Shown here: one piece after another, positions 1-8,115 of the stretch | Layout of the letters: each line of letters opens with the position of its first letter | How positions within the stretch are numbered: position 1 is the first letter of the stretch | Source: Hyphomonas sp. | GTDB taxonomy: Bacteria; Pseudomonadota; Alphaproteobacteria; Caulobacterales; Hyphomonadaceae | Direction of reading: 5' to 3' | NCBI GenBank assembly: GCA_013791775.1 | Contig: VMTE01000022.1 | Coordinates: 186,001 to 250,000, forward strand | DNA: 64,000 nucleotides | Translations under genes and position numbers: made by a program | Notes under the pieces: model-generated | The model's input: the letters and a program-made list of their open reading frames with translations, nothing else | What the model was told of the DNA's origin: nothing | Database searches by the model: none

Positions 1-781
1 GCGGCTGGGCGGCCGCCCAGATGGCGGCGTGGATCGCGCCGTCGGCAAAAACCGCCCGGTCGAGCGCCATGTGCGAGAAGCGAAGCACTTCCCGGGCGGA
101 CCCGAACAGCACTTCGTGTTCACCATAGATGCCTCCCGCGCGGCGAACCGCCATGCCGATCTCGCCGTCCTTGCGGGGCGCATCGGGGCCGAGATAAGGC
201 GGCGCGAGAATGTCCTTCAGCGCCGCACCGCGCCCGTCTGCAGCCGCCTCGGCCAGCATCATCGCCGTGCCGGAGGGCGCATCGACCTTGAGCCGGTGGT
301 GCGCTTCGAGGATCTCGATGTCCCAGCCGGCCCCGAGACGCGAGGCGGCAAGGCGCGTCAACGCCTGCAGCAGATTGACCCCGAGCGAGTAATTGCCCGA
401 CTTGACGATGGCAAAGCGGGATGCGGCCGCCTGGATGGCCGCCTCGTCCGCATCCGACAGGCCGGTCGTGCCGATTACCACCGCACGCACGGATGTGCCC
501 TTCAGCGCGTCCAGCGCCTGCACGGTCGCCTCCGGCCGCGTGAAATCGATCCAGACATCGGCGCCGGCCGCCGCTTCGCTGACGGTCGGCGCCGGCCACA
601 CACCGACGGGCCCGTGGCCGGCCAGCACGCCGATATCTTCATCGAAGACCCCCGCCGCCGCGACTTCGCTCGCCCCCGACAAGGCCAGCCCCCGGCTCAG
701 CGCCATCGCCGCCAGCTGGCGGCCCATCCGCCCGGCCACCCCGGCAACCGCCACCTTCAACGCGTTATCCGGCTTGGTCAT
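1..781 (-). CDS. dapB: 4-hydroxy-tetrahydrodipicolinate reductase, 3' end cut by window edge
   Basis: NAD(P)H-dependent reductase of the diaminopimelate/lysine pathway, cytosolic. The translation from the ATG at 781 begins MTKPDNALKVAVAGVAGRMG, a dinucleotide-binding GxxGRMG loop. It later contains IDFTRPEAT, the catalytic-type segment EAHHRLKVDAPSGTA (the usual E-x-H-H-x-x-K-x-D-x-P-S-G-T signature) and a DapB-like C-terminal stretch. About 260 residues lie in the window; the family is about 265-275, so only a few residues are missing. Its start overlaps the stop of the ion-channel gene in an ATGA arrangement, suggesting translational coupling. No defects were seen. Confidence 0.95.
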   Translation of the reverse strand, partial: MTKPDNALKVAVAGVAGRMGRQLAAMALSRGLALSGASEVAAAGVFDEDIGVLAGHGPVGVWPAPTVSEAAAGADVWIDFTRPEATVQALDALKGTSVRAVVIGTTGLSDADEAAIQAAASRFAIVKSGNYSLGVNLLQALTRLAASRLGAGWDIEILEAHHRLKVDAPSGTAMMLAEAAADGRGAALKDILAPPYLGPDAPRKDGEIGMAVRRAGGIYGEHEVLFGSAREVLRFSHMALDRAVFADGAIHAAIWAAAQP

Positions 782-1551
782 TGGCCTTGTCCCCGCTCGC
801 GGCGTTCCCTGAGTTCATCCGAAAAGGCACTGGCAAACACACCGGCCGGCAGCGCCACGACCCCGATACCCGCAATCGCAATGATCGCCGAGAAGAAACG
901 CCCGAGCGGCGTCACCGGATAGACATCGCCATAACCCACCGTGGTCAGCGTGGCGACCGCCCACCAGATCGCGCGCGGAATGGAGGCAAACTGTTCCTGA
1001 TGCTCGCCGCCGACGCCTTCGACGAAATAGAGCAGCACCGCCGAGACATAGACGAGGCTCAGCGCCACTGCGAGACTGGTCAGGAGCTGCGAACCCGACC
1101 GGCGCAGCGCGGCGCCCAGCGCGTCAAACGCCGGCACGAATCGTGCGATCTTGACGAGGCGCGCAAGGCGCAGCACGCGCAGCACCAGCAGCGATCCGCC
1201 GCCGCCCAGCGCCATCACCACCAGTTCCGGCGCAAAGGCCAGGAGGTCGGCGACGGAGTAGAACCGCGTCATGTAGTTCAGCCGCCCGCCGAACCCGCGA
1301 TACTGCGGATCCAACCCGGCGACCCAGAGCCGGGCGGCATATTCCAGCGTGAAGATCGCCAGCACGCCGGTGTTGAACACCGCGAACGCCTGCACCCAGC
1401 GCGGATCGCCGGTCAGCGTCGGTTCGGTTTCCAGCGCCAGGAACAGGAAAGACGCGAGCACGACACCAACGATGAACAGGTTCAGCCGCGAGATACCCGA
1501 CGCGCGCGCTTCCGGCACAAGTTGCTCGTAGAGCGACTGCTTCAGGCTCAT
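778..1551 (-). CDS. Voltage-gated-type potassium channel, six transmembrane segments
   Basis: 257-residue inner-membrane channel subunit. Hydrophobic segments lie roughly at 21-41, 55-77, 95-115, 152-176 and 218-242. An S4-like helix around 121-138 carries arginines every third to fourth position (LRVLRLARLVKIARF). The pore loop holds the potassium selectivity filter TTVGYGD at about 203-209. It ends in a short charged tail with no RCK or cyclic-nucleotide-binding domain. It should form tetramers passing potassium; voltage gating is inferred only from the arginine-rich helix. Its stop overlaps the dapB start by four bases, so the two are probably co-transcribed, although a metabolic link is not obvious. 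Confidence 0.9.
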   Translation of the reverse strand: MSLKQSLYEQLVPEARASGISRLNLFIVGVVLASFLFLALETEPTLTGDPRWVQAFAVFNTGVLAIFTLEYAARLWVAGLDPQYRGFGGRLNYMTRFYSVADLLAFAPELVVMALGGGGSLLVLRVLRLARLVKIARFVPAFDALGAALRRSGSQLLTSLAVALSLVYVSAVLLYFVEGVGGEHQEQFASIPRAIWWAVATLTTVGYGDVYPVTPLGRFFSAIIAIAGIGVVALPAGVFASAFSDELRERRERGQGQ

Positions 1552-1577
1552 GCGGACCCTCCCCTGCGGCCCGCGCC

Positions 1578-3971
1578 CTATCCGCGCAGCACGCCGCCGG
1601 TTCCTTTTGACACGGAAGCGATGACGCGGTCCATGATCGCCTGGATCTGGTCGTCCTTCAGCGCCTCGCGCGGCTGGATCGTGACCTCGAACGCCACCGA
1701 CTTCTTGCCCTCGGCGACGCCCTGCCCCTGATAGACGTCGAACACGTCCACCTTCGAGATCAGCAGCTTCTCGGCGCCCTGCGCATGACGCACGAGGTCG
1801 CCGGCCGGCACACCGGCATCCACCACGAAAGCGAAATCGCGCCGGATCGGCGTCAGGTCGGCCCGCTCGAGCACCGGCTTGGTCTTGGTCGACTTCGCCT
1901 TCATCACCGGCAGGGCGTTGAGGTTCAGTTCGAACGCATATGCCGGGCCGTCCACGTCGAGCGCCTTCAGCACGCCGGGATGCAGCGCGCCGAAATTGGC
2001 GATGGTCATTTTCGGGCCGAGCTTGAGGCTTGCCGACTGGCCGGGATGCCAGTGCGGCTGCGTGGCGGGAGCGACCTGGAATTTCTCGCCCGGCTGGCCG
2101 AGCGCGGCGAGCACCGCGAACAGGTCTGCCTTGGCGGCGAAGGCATCATACGGCGCCGGCGCGCCCTGCCAGTGACGCTGCGCCGAAGGCAGGACCAGGG
2201 CCGCAATGACCGTACGCTGATCTTTCGGCCCGTCGCCGAGATAGATCGGCCCGGCTTCGAACAGGCGGATGCCGCGCTCGCCGCGATTGGCCGATTGCTG
2301 GGCCGCCCGCGCGAGGTTTGCGAGCGCTGTGGGGCGCATGTAGTTGAGTTCGCTGGCGACCGGGTTGGCGACGCTCAGGGCCTCGTCGATCTTGCCGAAC
2401 AGCGCGGCGTGTTCCTTCGCCATGAAGCTCCACGTCACCGCTTCCAGGAAGCCCCGGGCCGCCAGGGCGCGCCGGGCGATGGAGACGCGCGACAGCCGAG
2501 TGGCGGCGACGCCCTGCTTCATGCCTTCGCGCATCGGCAACGAGCGCGTCGGCAGCTGGTCGTACCCGACGAGGCGCGCGATCTCCTCGACAATGTCCGC
2601 AGACCGATCAATGTCAAACCGGTGCGAGGGCGGCATCAGGTACCAGGCATCGCCGGCATCCTCGACGTCGATCTCGAGGTCCTTGAGGATGCGCTTCATC
2701 TCGGCCGTCTTGACGACGAGGCCGGTGAGGCGCTCGACATCGCCGTGATAGAAGGTGACTTTCTGCAGGCGTGCCGGAATGCTGCCCGCGATGCGGGCCT
2801 TGGTCGGCGCGCCGCCGCCATGCTCCAGGATCAGCGCCAGCGCGAGGTTCAATCCGTCCACGCAGCTTTGCGGATCAACACCGCGCTCGAAGCGGTAGCG
2901 CGCATCCGAATGGATACCGGTCACCCGGCCGGTGCGGGCCGTGCGCAGCGGATCGAACCAGGCGCTTTCGATGAACACATCGGTCGTCTCGGCGGAGACG
3001 GCCGTGGACTGGCCGCCCATCACGCCGCCGAGGCCGATGACGCCGGATCCGTCCGCGATGACGCACATGTCTTCGGTGATCTTGTAGGTCTTGCCGTCGA
3101 GGGCTTCGAGCGATTCGCCCGCCTTGCCGAGACGCGCGACCACGGCGCCGGTCAGCTTCGCCGCGTCATAGACATGCAGCGGCCGGGCCCGGTCCAGCGA
3201 GATGAAGTTCGTCACATCGACCAGCAGCGAACGCGGCTGGAGGCCGGCGGCCTTGAGGCGCGCCTGCATCCAGTCCGGGGACGGACCATTGGTGACACCG
3301 CGCACGAGAACGCCGGCGAACATCGGGCAGGCGTCCGGCGCCTCGAGCCTGATCTCGACCGGGCAATCGCCGCTGCCCGGCACTTTCTTCGGATCATTGC
3401 GCAGGAACCGGCCTGCGCCGGCAGCCGCGAGATCGCGCGCGATGCCCTGCACGCCGAGCCAATCCGGCCGGTTCGGCGTCACTTCAAAGTCGATCACGGC
3501 ATCGGTCGCGCCGAGCGCTTCGGAGGCCGGCATGCCGACGGTATAGTCGCCGCTGAGGTCGAGGATGCCGTCATGGTCATCGCCGGTTTCCAGCTCGCGC
3601 GAGGAGCACATCATGCCATGGCTCTCGACGCCGCGAATGGCGCGCGGCTTCTTGTCAAGCGCCATGTTGAGGCCCGGAATCCACGCACCGAGCGGCGCAT
3701 AGATCGCCGTCATGCCGGCGCGCGCGTTCGGGGCGCCGCAGACGATCTGCTTGACGCCGTCGATCGTCTCGACCTTGCAGACGCGCAGCTTGTCCGCCTG
3801 CGGATGAGGCTCGGCTTCCAGCACCTTGCAGACCGTGAACGGCGCCAGCGCCTTCTTCGGATCGGTGACATGCTCGACCTCGAGACCGGCCTTGCCCATG
3901 AATCCGAGGATGTCATCGAGCGAGGCCTTGGTGACAAGGTGATCGTTGAGCCAGGCGAGGGTGAATTTCAT
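1578..3971 (-). CDS. pheT: Phenylalanine-tRNA ligase beta subunit
   Basis: 797-residue beta subunit of the alpha2-beta2 enzyme that charges tRNA-Phe; it carries tRNA binding and editing. The N-terminus [12 protein letters not shown] is typical. An EMAP-like tRNA-binding fold follows (PHPQADKLRVCKVE), then B3/B4 editing and B5 domains, the catalytic-like domain, and a C-terminal anticodon-binding FDX-ACB domain (RRDFAFVVD). The ATG at 3971 overlaps the pheS stop in ATGA, fixing the start. The longer open frame running to 4247 reads pheS out of frame and was not used. Length matches the family. Confidence 0.97.
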   Translation of the reverse strand: MKFTLAWLNDHLVTKASLDDILGFMGKAGLEVEHVTDPKKALAPFTVCKVLEAEPHPQADKLRVCKVETIDGVKQIVCGAPNARAGMTAIYAPLGAWIPGLNMALDKKPRAIRGVESHGMMCSSRELETGDDHDGILDLSGDYTVGMPASEALGATDAVIDFEVTPNRPDWLGVQGIARDLAAAGAGRFLRNDPKKVPGSGDCPVEIRLEAPDACPMFAGVLVRGVTNGPSPDWMQARLKAAGLQPRSLLVDVTNFISLDRARPLHVYDAAKLTGAVVARLGKAGESLEALDGKTYKITEDMCVIADGSGVIGLGGVMGGQSTAVSAETTDVFIESAWFDPLRTARTGRVTGIHSDARYRFERGVDPQSCVDGLNLALALILEHGGGAPTKARIAGSIPARLQKVTFYHGDVERLTGLVVKTAEMKRILKDLEIDVEDAGDAWYLMPPSHRFDIDRSADIVEEIARLVGYDQLPTRSLPMREGMKQGVAATRLSRVSIARRALAARGFLEAVTWSFMAKEHAALFGKIDEALSVANPVASELNYMRPTALANLARAAQQSANRGERGIRLFEAGPIYLGDGPKDQRTVIAALVLPSAQRHWQGAPAPYDAFAAKADLFAVLAALGQPGEKFQVAPATQPHWHPGQSASLKLGPKMTIANFGALHPGVLKALDVDGPAYAFELNLNALPVMKAKSTKTKPVLERADLTPIRRDFAFVVDAGVPAGDLVRHAQGAEKLLISKVDVFDVYQGQGVAEGKKSVAFEVTIQPREALKDDQIQAIMDRVIASVSKGTGGVLRG

Positions 3972-5047
3972 CAGCTGAGCCCTCCGCTGACGGACGGTGT
4001 GAGCCAGGGCGAGAAGCCGTAATGGCGGGTCCATTGCGGATCGGCCTCGAAGTACGGGCGCAGGTCCGGCATGCCGTATTTCAGCATGGCGAGACGGTCC
4101 ACCCCCAGGCCGAAGGCAAAGCCCTGGTGGACCGCCGGGTCCAGCCCGCAATTTCGCAGCACGTTCGGATGCACCATGCCGCAGCCGAGCACTTCCAGCC
4201 AGTCCGTGCCCTTGCCGACCTCGACCACACCGCCGGCGCGCAGGCACTGCACGTCCATCTCGGCCGAAGGCTCCGTGAACGGAAAGAAGTGCGGCCGGAA
4301 GCGGGCCACGACATTGTCGACCTCGAAGAAGGCCTTGACGAAATCGACCAGGCAGCCCTTGAGGTGACCCATATGGATGCCCTCCTCGATGACGAGGCCT
4401 TCGACCTGGTGGAACATCGGCGTGTGCGTCGCGTCCCAGTCATTGCGGAACACGCGGCCCGGAATGAGGATCCGGATCGGCGGCTTCTCGCTCATCATGG
4501 TGCGCACCTGCACCGGGCTCGTATGGGTACGAAGCACTTTCGGCAGCGCGTTGTCGCCGGCCTTCAGGAAGAAGGTGTCGTGCATCTCGCGCGCCGGGTG
4601 GCCTTCGGGGAAGTTGAGGGCGGTGAAGTTGTGCCAGTCATCCTCGATGTCCGGACCTTCCGCCACGCGGAAGCCCATGTCGCCGAAGATCGCCGCGATT
4701 TCCTCGAACACCTGCATCACCGGATGCAGCGCCCCTTCCCCCGCCGAGGGGGCGGCGGGCAGCGTGAGATCGACCGTCTCGCGCACCAGCTGGGCTTCAA
4801 GGGCGACCGCCTCCAGCGCGCCCTTGCGCACGCGCACGGCCTCCTCGATGCGCACCTTGAGGGCGTTCAGCGCCGGGCCCTTTTCCTTGCGCTCCTCGGG
4901 CGCCATCGCGCCGAGCGTGCCCATCAGGCCGGAAACCCGGCCCTTCTTGCCGAGCTCAGCGACGCGCACGGCGTCCAGCGCGTCAAGGCTGGCTGCGGCG
5001 GCGATGGCGGCCAGCGCGTCCTGCTCGATGGATGTGATGTCGGACAC
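3971..5047 (-). CDS. pheS: Phenylalanine-tRNA ligase alpha subunit
   Basis: 358-residue catalytic alpha subunit. An N-terminal coiled coil is followed by class II synthetase motifs: [10 protein letters not shown], motif 2 around [20 protein letters not shown], and motif 3 around [19 protein letters not shown] chose the GTG at 5047 because GGAAGGGG lies six bases upstream. A TTG at 5071 in the same frame has no comparable ribosome site and would add eight atypical residues. Coupled to pheT by ATGA. The usual alphaproteobacterial order infC-rpmI-rplT-pheS-pheT is kept but interrupted by two extra genes between rplT and pheS. Confidence 0.96.
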   Translation of the reverse strand: MSDITSIEQDALAAIAAAASLDALDAVRVAELGKKGRVSGLMGTLGAMAPEERKEKGPALNALKVRIEEAVRVRKGALEAVALEAQLVRETVDLTLPAAPSAGEGALHPVMQVFEEIAAIFGDMGFRVAEGPDIEDDWHNFTALNFPEGHPAREMHDTFFLKAGDNALPKVLRTHTSPVQVRTMMSEKPPIRILIPGRVFRNDWDATHTPMFHQVEGLVIEEGIHMGHLKGCLVDFVKAFFEVDNVVARFRPHFFPFTEPSAEMDVQCLRAGGVVEVGKGTDWLEVLGCGMVHPNVLRNCGLDPAVHQGFAFGLGVDRLAMLKYGMPDLRPYFEADPQWTRHYGFSPWLTPSVSGGLS

Positions 5048-5077
5048 GTAATGCCCCTTCCGGAAAACCAAGCGCGC

Positions 5078-5106
5078 TGTTTAGCGGCGTCCGCGCCCCG
5101 CGCCAA
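5078..5106 (-). promoter_or_regulatory. Candidate promoter for pheS-pheT
   Basis: On the minus strand TTGGCG and TAAACA are separated by exactly 17 bases, ending about 30 bases before the GTG start of pheS. The -35 match is fair and the -10 match weak. It is the only plausible sigma-70-like pair I found between the SUKH gene and pheS. Confidence 0.35.
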
Positions 5107-5122
5107 CCCGCTAGAATCCGGG

Positions 5123-6178
5123 TCAGGCCGGATCGTAGTGGCGCAGGGCCGCAAAGAAGGTCTCGAAGTCTTTCCACCAGGTGACCGCGTCGCGGTTTCC
5201 CTCAAGGTCAAAGCGGTCGAAATCGGTAAAGCCGACCCTGGGCGCGCCGGGTTGGTTATAGTCGAGGAACAGGGTTTCCCGGTACCACTGGGCCAGCACG
5301 ATCATCGCCTTCGCCCCGTCGGGGAAGCGGGCAGCCTCGTCCGGGGCGTCCGGATCGGCATAGTCCGTCATCGTGTCCCAGACCGTGCGCAGGCCTTCTG
5401 CCGGAACGAGGTCATTGTAGCCCCCGAACGGCTGCAGGACATGGGCATAGTGCGTCGGTTCGGGATACTCCGGCAGCGGGATGCAGACGCTGGTGACGGT
5501 GCCGCCATTCTGCAGACGGTAGAGCGCGATCAGCAGGTCCGGCAGGGCCCGGCCGAGACGGGCCTCGGTGCGGGTGATGTCGTCCTCGCTGAGACCGCTG
5601 GTGGTGGTTGCAAAGAGCGCTTCCCCCTCGCCCGGCGCCAGCTCGGGCACGGCCAGGGCGGCCTGCCGGGCCGCAAAGAAGGTGTCGGGCGTCACCGGTT
5701 CCGCCAGCAGGCAGATGTCGCGTTCGGCAGGCCGATCGGCGTCTTCGGCGGCGGACATCCAGCTTGGAATCAAGGTCGAGGGCTTGCCTTCGATCCGGTC
5801 GATATACAGGCCGAGGATCGCGCCGACGGCGCCGATGGCGACCGGCCAGATCGCATCGCCCGGGGCGAAGGGCTTGAGGCTGACGCCGCCGCTGGCCAGC
5901 GCGCTGAGGCCGAAGCCGACAAGGTAAAGCACAGAAACGAGCGCCAGCTGAACGGCGAAGTCCGCCGGCAGCTGCAGCCAGTAGGCGCGCAGCTTGCCGG
6001 TGTTGCGGGCATGGCGCCAGGTGCGCAGCTGGCCGAACAGGTAGGCGGCGGTGAACCCCGCAGCCATGAAGGGCAGGATCCAGGGCGAGCGCTGCAGAAG
6101 GCCGGCCGCCAGCGCGAGCAGGACGAGGCCCACGCCCAGCCCGATGCGCAAGGCGCCGCTCAACTTCGACACGCCCAT
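5123..6178 (-). CDS. Membrane-anchored SMI1/KNR4 (SUKH) domain protein
   Basis: 351 residues. The N-terminal half has about four hydrophobic segments (roughly 9-27, 32-50, 73-95 and 108-126). After a linker comes a soluble domain from about residue 195 with a SUKH pattern: GLSEDDITRTEARLGRALP, an acidic-hydrophobic helix before LIALYRLQNGG, and later ETLFLDYNQPG. SUKH domains are best known as immunity or adaptor proteins for polymorphic toxins, mostly cytosolic; fusion to a membrane module is less usual. No toxin gene is adjacent. The ATG at 6178 has GGGAGG eight bases upstream, inside the 3' arm of the upstream terminator. The gene sits between the ribosomal-protein block and pheS, where most relatives have nothing. 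Confidence 0.72.
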   Translation of the reverse strand: MGVSKLSGALRIGLGVGLVLLALAAGLLQRSPWILPFMAAGFTAAYLFGQLRTWRHARNTGKLRAYWLQLPADFAVQLALVSVLYLVGFGLSALASGGVSLKPFAPGDAIWPVAIGAVGAILGLYIDRIEGKPSTLIPSWMSAAEDADRPAERDICLLAEPVTPDTFFAARQAALAVPELAPGEGEALFATTTSGLSEDDITRTEARLGRALPDLLIALYRLQNGGTVTSVCIPLPEYPEPTHYAHVLQPFGGYNDLVPAEGLRTVWDTMTDYADPDAPDEAARFPDGAKAMIVLAQWYRETLFLDYNQPGAPRVGFTDFDRFDLEGNRDAVTWWKDFETFFAALRHYDPA

Positions 6179-6180
6179 GA

Positions 6181-6213
6181 AAAAGCCTCCCGCAACAAGG
6201 TCACGGGAGGCTT
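6181..6213 (-). terminator. Intrinsic terminator of the rplT transcript, overlapping the next gene's ribosome site
   Basis: On the minus strand a perfect 10-bp stem (AAGCCTCCCG pairing with CGGGAGGCTT) with an 11-base loop is followed by more T residues. The right arm also contains the GGGAGG that serves the SUKH gene starting at 6178. Confidence 0.8.
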
Positions 6214-6251
6214 AATTCAGCCGCAGGCATTGTGCCAGCGGACGTATCAGC

Positions 6252-6413
6252 TCAGGCGCGGGCAGCCTTCTTGCGGGCGTTCCGGGCTTTCTTGGTGTTG
6301 CCAAAAATGCCGAGGTTTGCGCGCTTCGAGAGGTTGGCGGTCCACTTGGAGTTGCGGCGCTTGACGCGCGGTTTCTTGCTCGGGTGGAGGACGCTGTTCG
6401 GGGACTTGCTCAT
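6252..6413 (-). CDS. Unrecognised 53-residue highly basic protein encoded directly after rplT
   Basis: The ATG at 6411-6413 opens a frame ending with TGA at 6252. The protein starts MSKSPNSVLHPSKKPRVKRR and ends in a lysine/arginine-rich tail (KKARNARKKAARA). It has 10 Lys, 7 Arg, one Trp and no acidic residue. AAGGAT, overlapping the rplT stop codon, lies eight bases before the ATG, so translation is probably coupled to rplT. The spacer to rplT is 12 bases and the terminator follows about 40 bases downstream, so it belongs to the ribosomal operon. Composition and position suggest an rRNA-binding or ribosome-associated protein, but I do not recognise a named family. It is too short for most gene callers. 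Confidence 0.78.
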   Translation of the reverse strand: MSKSPNSVLHPSKKPRVKRRNSKWTANLSKRANLGIFGNTKKARNARKKAARA

Positions 6414-6425
6414 TGGTCGATATCC

Positions 6426-6788
6426 TTACGCGAGGGCGGATTTGGCTTGGGCGACGAGAGCACCGAACGCCTCGGGCTCGCGCACGGCGAGGTCGGCCAT
6501 GACCTTGCGGTCAACTTCGATGCCGGCCTTGGTCAAGCCATTGATAAAGCTGGAATAAGTGAGGTTCTCGTCGTGAATGCGGACGGCGGCGTTGATGCGC
6601 TGGATCCACAGCGAGCGGAACGAGCGTTTCTTCACCTTGCGGCCGACATAGGCATACTCGCCGGCTTTCCAGACGGCGGCGACGGCGTTGGTGAAGGTAT
6701 TCTTGCGGCGGTTACGGAAACCCTTGGCGGCCTTCAGGATCTTCTTGTGGCGGGCGTGGGCGGGCACTTTGGCGCGGGAACGGGGCAT
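6426..6788 (-). CDS. rplT: 50S ribosomal protein L20
   Basis: 120 residues, very basic, starting [19 protein letters not shown] and containing the L20 core [20 protein letters not shown]. It is an early-assembly 23S rRNA-binding protein, and in other bacteria it represses its own operon by binding leader RNA. AGGAGG lies five bases before the ATG. Located between rpmI and the small basic gene, in the usual order. Confidence 0.98.
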   Translation of the reverse strand: MPRSRAKVPAHARHKKILKAAKGFRNRRKNTFTNAVAAVWKAGEYAYVGRKVKKRSFRSLWIQRINAAVRIHDENLTYSSFINGLTKAGIEVDRKVMADLAVREPEAFGALVAQAKSALA

Positions 6789-6833
6789 ACTGGCCTCCTG
6801 TCAATTCGTGTTCAAGATCAATGGGTTAGAAGA

Positions 6834-7034
6834 TTACAGGCCGTAAGGCAGGTACTTCTTGACGCGGGCTTCATCAGCCTTGGCGCCGACGGACGTGCCG
6901 CGGTTCTGGCGGATGTATTTCGAGTTGTGGCTGATCAGGCGGTGGCGTTTGCCGGCCACGCCATGCTTCAGCTTCCCGGTCGCGGTGATCTTGAACCGCT
7001 TGGCAGCGGCCTTCTTGGTCTTCATCTTCGGCAT
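6834..7034 (-). CDS. rpmI: 50S ribosomal protein L35
   Basis: 66 residues starting MPKMKTKKAAAKRFKITATG, with the L35 core HRLISHNSKYIRQNRGTS. The ATG at 7034 is preceded by GAGGAG at six bases. An upstream extension of the frame has no family support. Co-transcribed with rplT, 45 bases downstream. A terminator separates it from infC, so rpmI-rplT probably has its own promoter in the 7035-7333 stretch. Confidence 0.98.
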   Translation of the reverse strand: MPKMKTKKAAAKRFKITATGKLKHGVAGKRHRLISHNSKYIRQNRGTSVGAKADEARVKKYLPYGL

Positions 7035-7333
7035 GTTTTTCTCCTCGGTTCTGTAGAGCTCACACCAGTAATGGCGGCCCAAAATGCGCGTCCTGGGGGC
7101 AATGCCGTCGCCCCGGAGTCCGGCAAGTGGCGGCTTATGAAGGAGGCGCGGCAAGGAATCAAGGGGGTGGATGACACGTGCCCCGCGCCGGCCCTCCGGC
7201 CTGTGGAATTCCGCCCTGGAAACCGTCCACAAACTGTCTACTCGCCGGTGTGGACAGTCGAAGCGGTGTTCCGGCGCGCAACCGCGGACTTGTGCACCCC
7301 CGAAACCCTGGCCGGGCCGCCCCTGAAACGAGA
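7035..7333 (-). other. rpmI-rplT leader/intergenic region with alternative hairpins
   Basis: About 300 bases without a gene. It contains GTCCACA (7225-7231) facing TGTGGAC (7249-7255), and an overlapping pair ACTGTC (7233-7238) and GACAGT (7253-7258). The two pairings share bases and exclude each other. In other bacteria L20 or attenuator RNAs control this operon from here; that this region does so is inference. I did not find a clear promoter. Confidence 0.4.
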
Positions 7334-7359
7334 AAAGCCCCCGCGTGGGCGAGGGCTTT
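7334..7359 (-). terminator. Intrinsic terminator after infC
   Basis: An 11-bp stem (AAAGCCCTCGC with GCGGGGGCTTT, one U-G pair) and a CCAC loop, followed on the minus strand by TCTC. It begins 28 bases past the infC stop. Confidence 0.75.
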
Positions 7360-7386
7360 CGGGGCGGCGGCTGCCCGCGCGGGAAA

Positions 7387-7929
7387 TTAACGCGGTGCGA
7401 GCACCATCGTCATCTGCTTGCCTTCGAGTTTGGGTTCGAGTTCGACCTTGGCGGTTTCCTCGAAATCCTTCTTCACCTTCTCGAGCAGCTGCATGCCGAG
7501 ATGCTGGTGGGCCATCTCGCGGCCGCGGAAGCGCAGGGTGATCTTCACCTTGTCGCCATCCTCGAAGAAGCGGGTGATGGCGCGCGCCTTCACTTCGTAA
7601 TCATGGGTGTCGATGTTCGGCCGGATCTTGATTTCCTTGAGCTCGGACGATTTCTGCTTCTTCCGGGCGGCGGCCTTCTTCTTGCGTTCCTCGAAGCGGA
7701 CCTTGCCGTAATCGAGGATTTTCACGACCGGAACTTCCTGGTCGCCGGAAACTTCCACAAGGTCGAGAGCGGCTTCGCGCGCAGCGTCCAGCGCGGCGCC
7801 AAGGGGCATGACGCCCTGCTTCTCACCCTTTTCGTCGATCAGCAGCACGCGGGCGGCGCGGATCTCGTCATTGATACGGGGGCCGACCTGCTTTTTGGCG
7901 GGCGCTTCGGCTTCTGGTCTGCGAGCTAT
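7387..7929 (-). CDS. infC: Translation initiation factor IF-3, apparent AUA start codon
   Basis: 180 residues, the same as E. coli IF-3. The N-domain begins [20 protein letters not shown], and the C-domain includes [20 protein letters not shown] and [18 protein letters not shown]. It binds the 30S subunit and polices start-codon choice. There is no ATG, GTG or TTG in frame near the N-terminus. The only position with a proper ribosome site is ATA at 7929, with AAGGAG seven bases upstream. The next in-frame Met is about residue 43, well inside the N-domain. E. coli infC uses AUU, which allows IF-3 to repress itself; AUA would serve the same purpose. Start confidence is about 0.8. Confidence 0.95.
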   Translation of the reverse strand: MARRPEAEAPAKKQVGPRINDEIRAARVLLIDEKGEKQGVMPLGAALDAAREAALDLVEVSGDQEVPVVKILDYGKVRFEERKKKAAARKKQKSSELKEIKIRPNIDTHDYEVKARAITRFFEDGDKVKITLRFRGREMAHQHLGMQLLEKVKKDFEETAKVELEPKLEGKQMTMVLAPR

Positions 7930-7965
7930 TGGGGAACTCCTTCCGGGGATGTTGTAACTGGCCCG

Positions 7966-7994
7966 AATATGCCTGTGTTTGCAGGCATCTTCAA
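7966..7994 (-). promoter_or_regulatory. infC promoter with an operator-like palindrome in the spacer
   Basis: On the minus strand TTGAAG and CATATT are spaced by 17 bases, giving a leader of about 30 bases to the ATA start. Within and at the edge of the spacer is a perfect inverted repeat TGCCTG-N6-CAGGCA (7970-7987). Confidence 0.5.
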
Positions 7995-8115
7995 GGCGGG
8001 ATGCTTTGGCGCAGAAAGCCGGGCGATGGCAAGAGGCCTCATCAACTTGGGCTGGACTATTGCCCGCGAGTCCTTGAACGTCGGGTAGTAGGCGCAGGAA
8101 AGCGGGAGGCATCGT

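Noticed and set aside
4730..4765. GC palindrome in pheS resembling an inserted repeat
   Set aside because: It lies in a linker between coiled coil and catalytic domain and stays in frame; too short and imperfect to claim an insertion.
1785..6364. Two long plus-strand frames (745 and 780 codons) opposite pheT, pheS and the SUKH gene
   Set aside because: Shadows of high-GC coding sequence; no ribosome sites or recognisable motifs.
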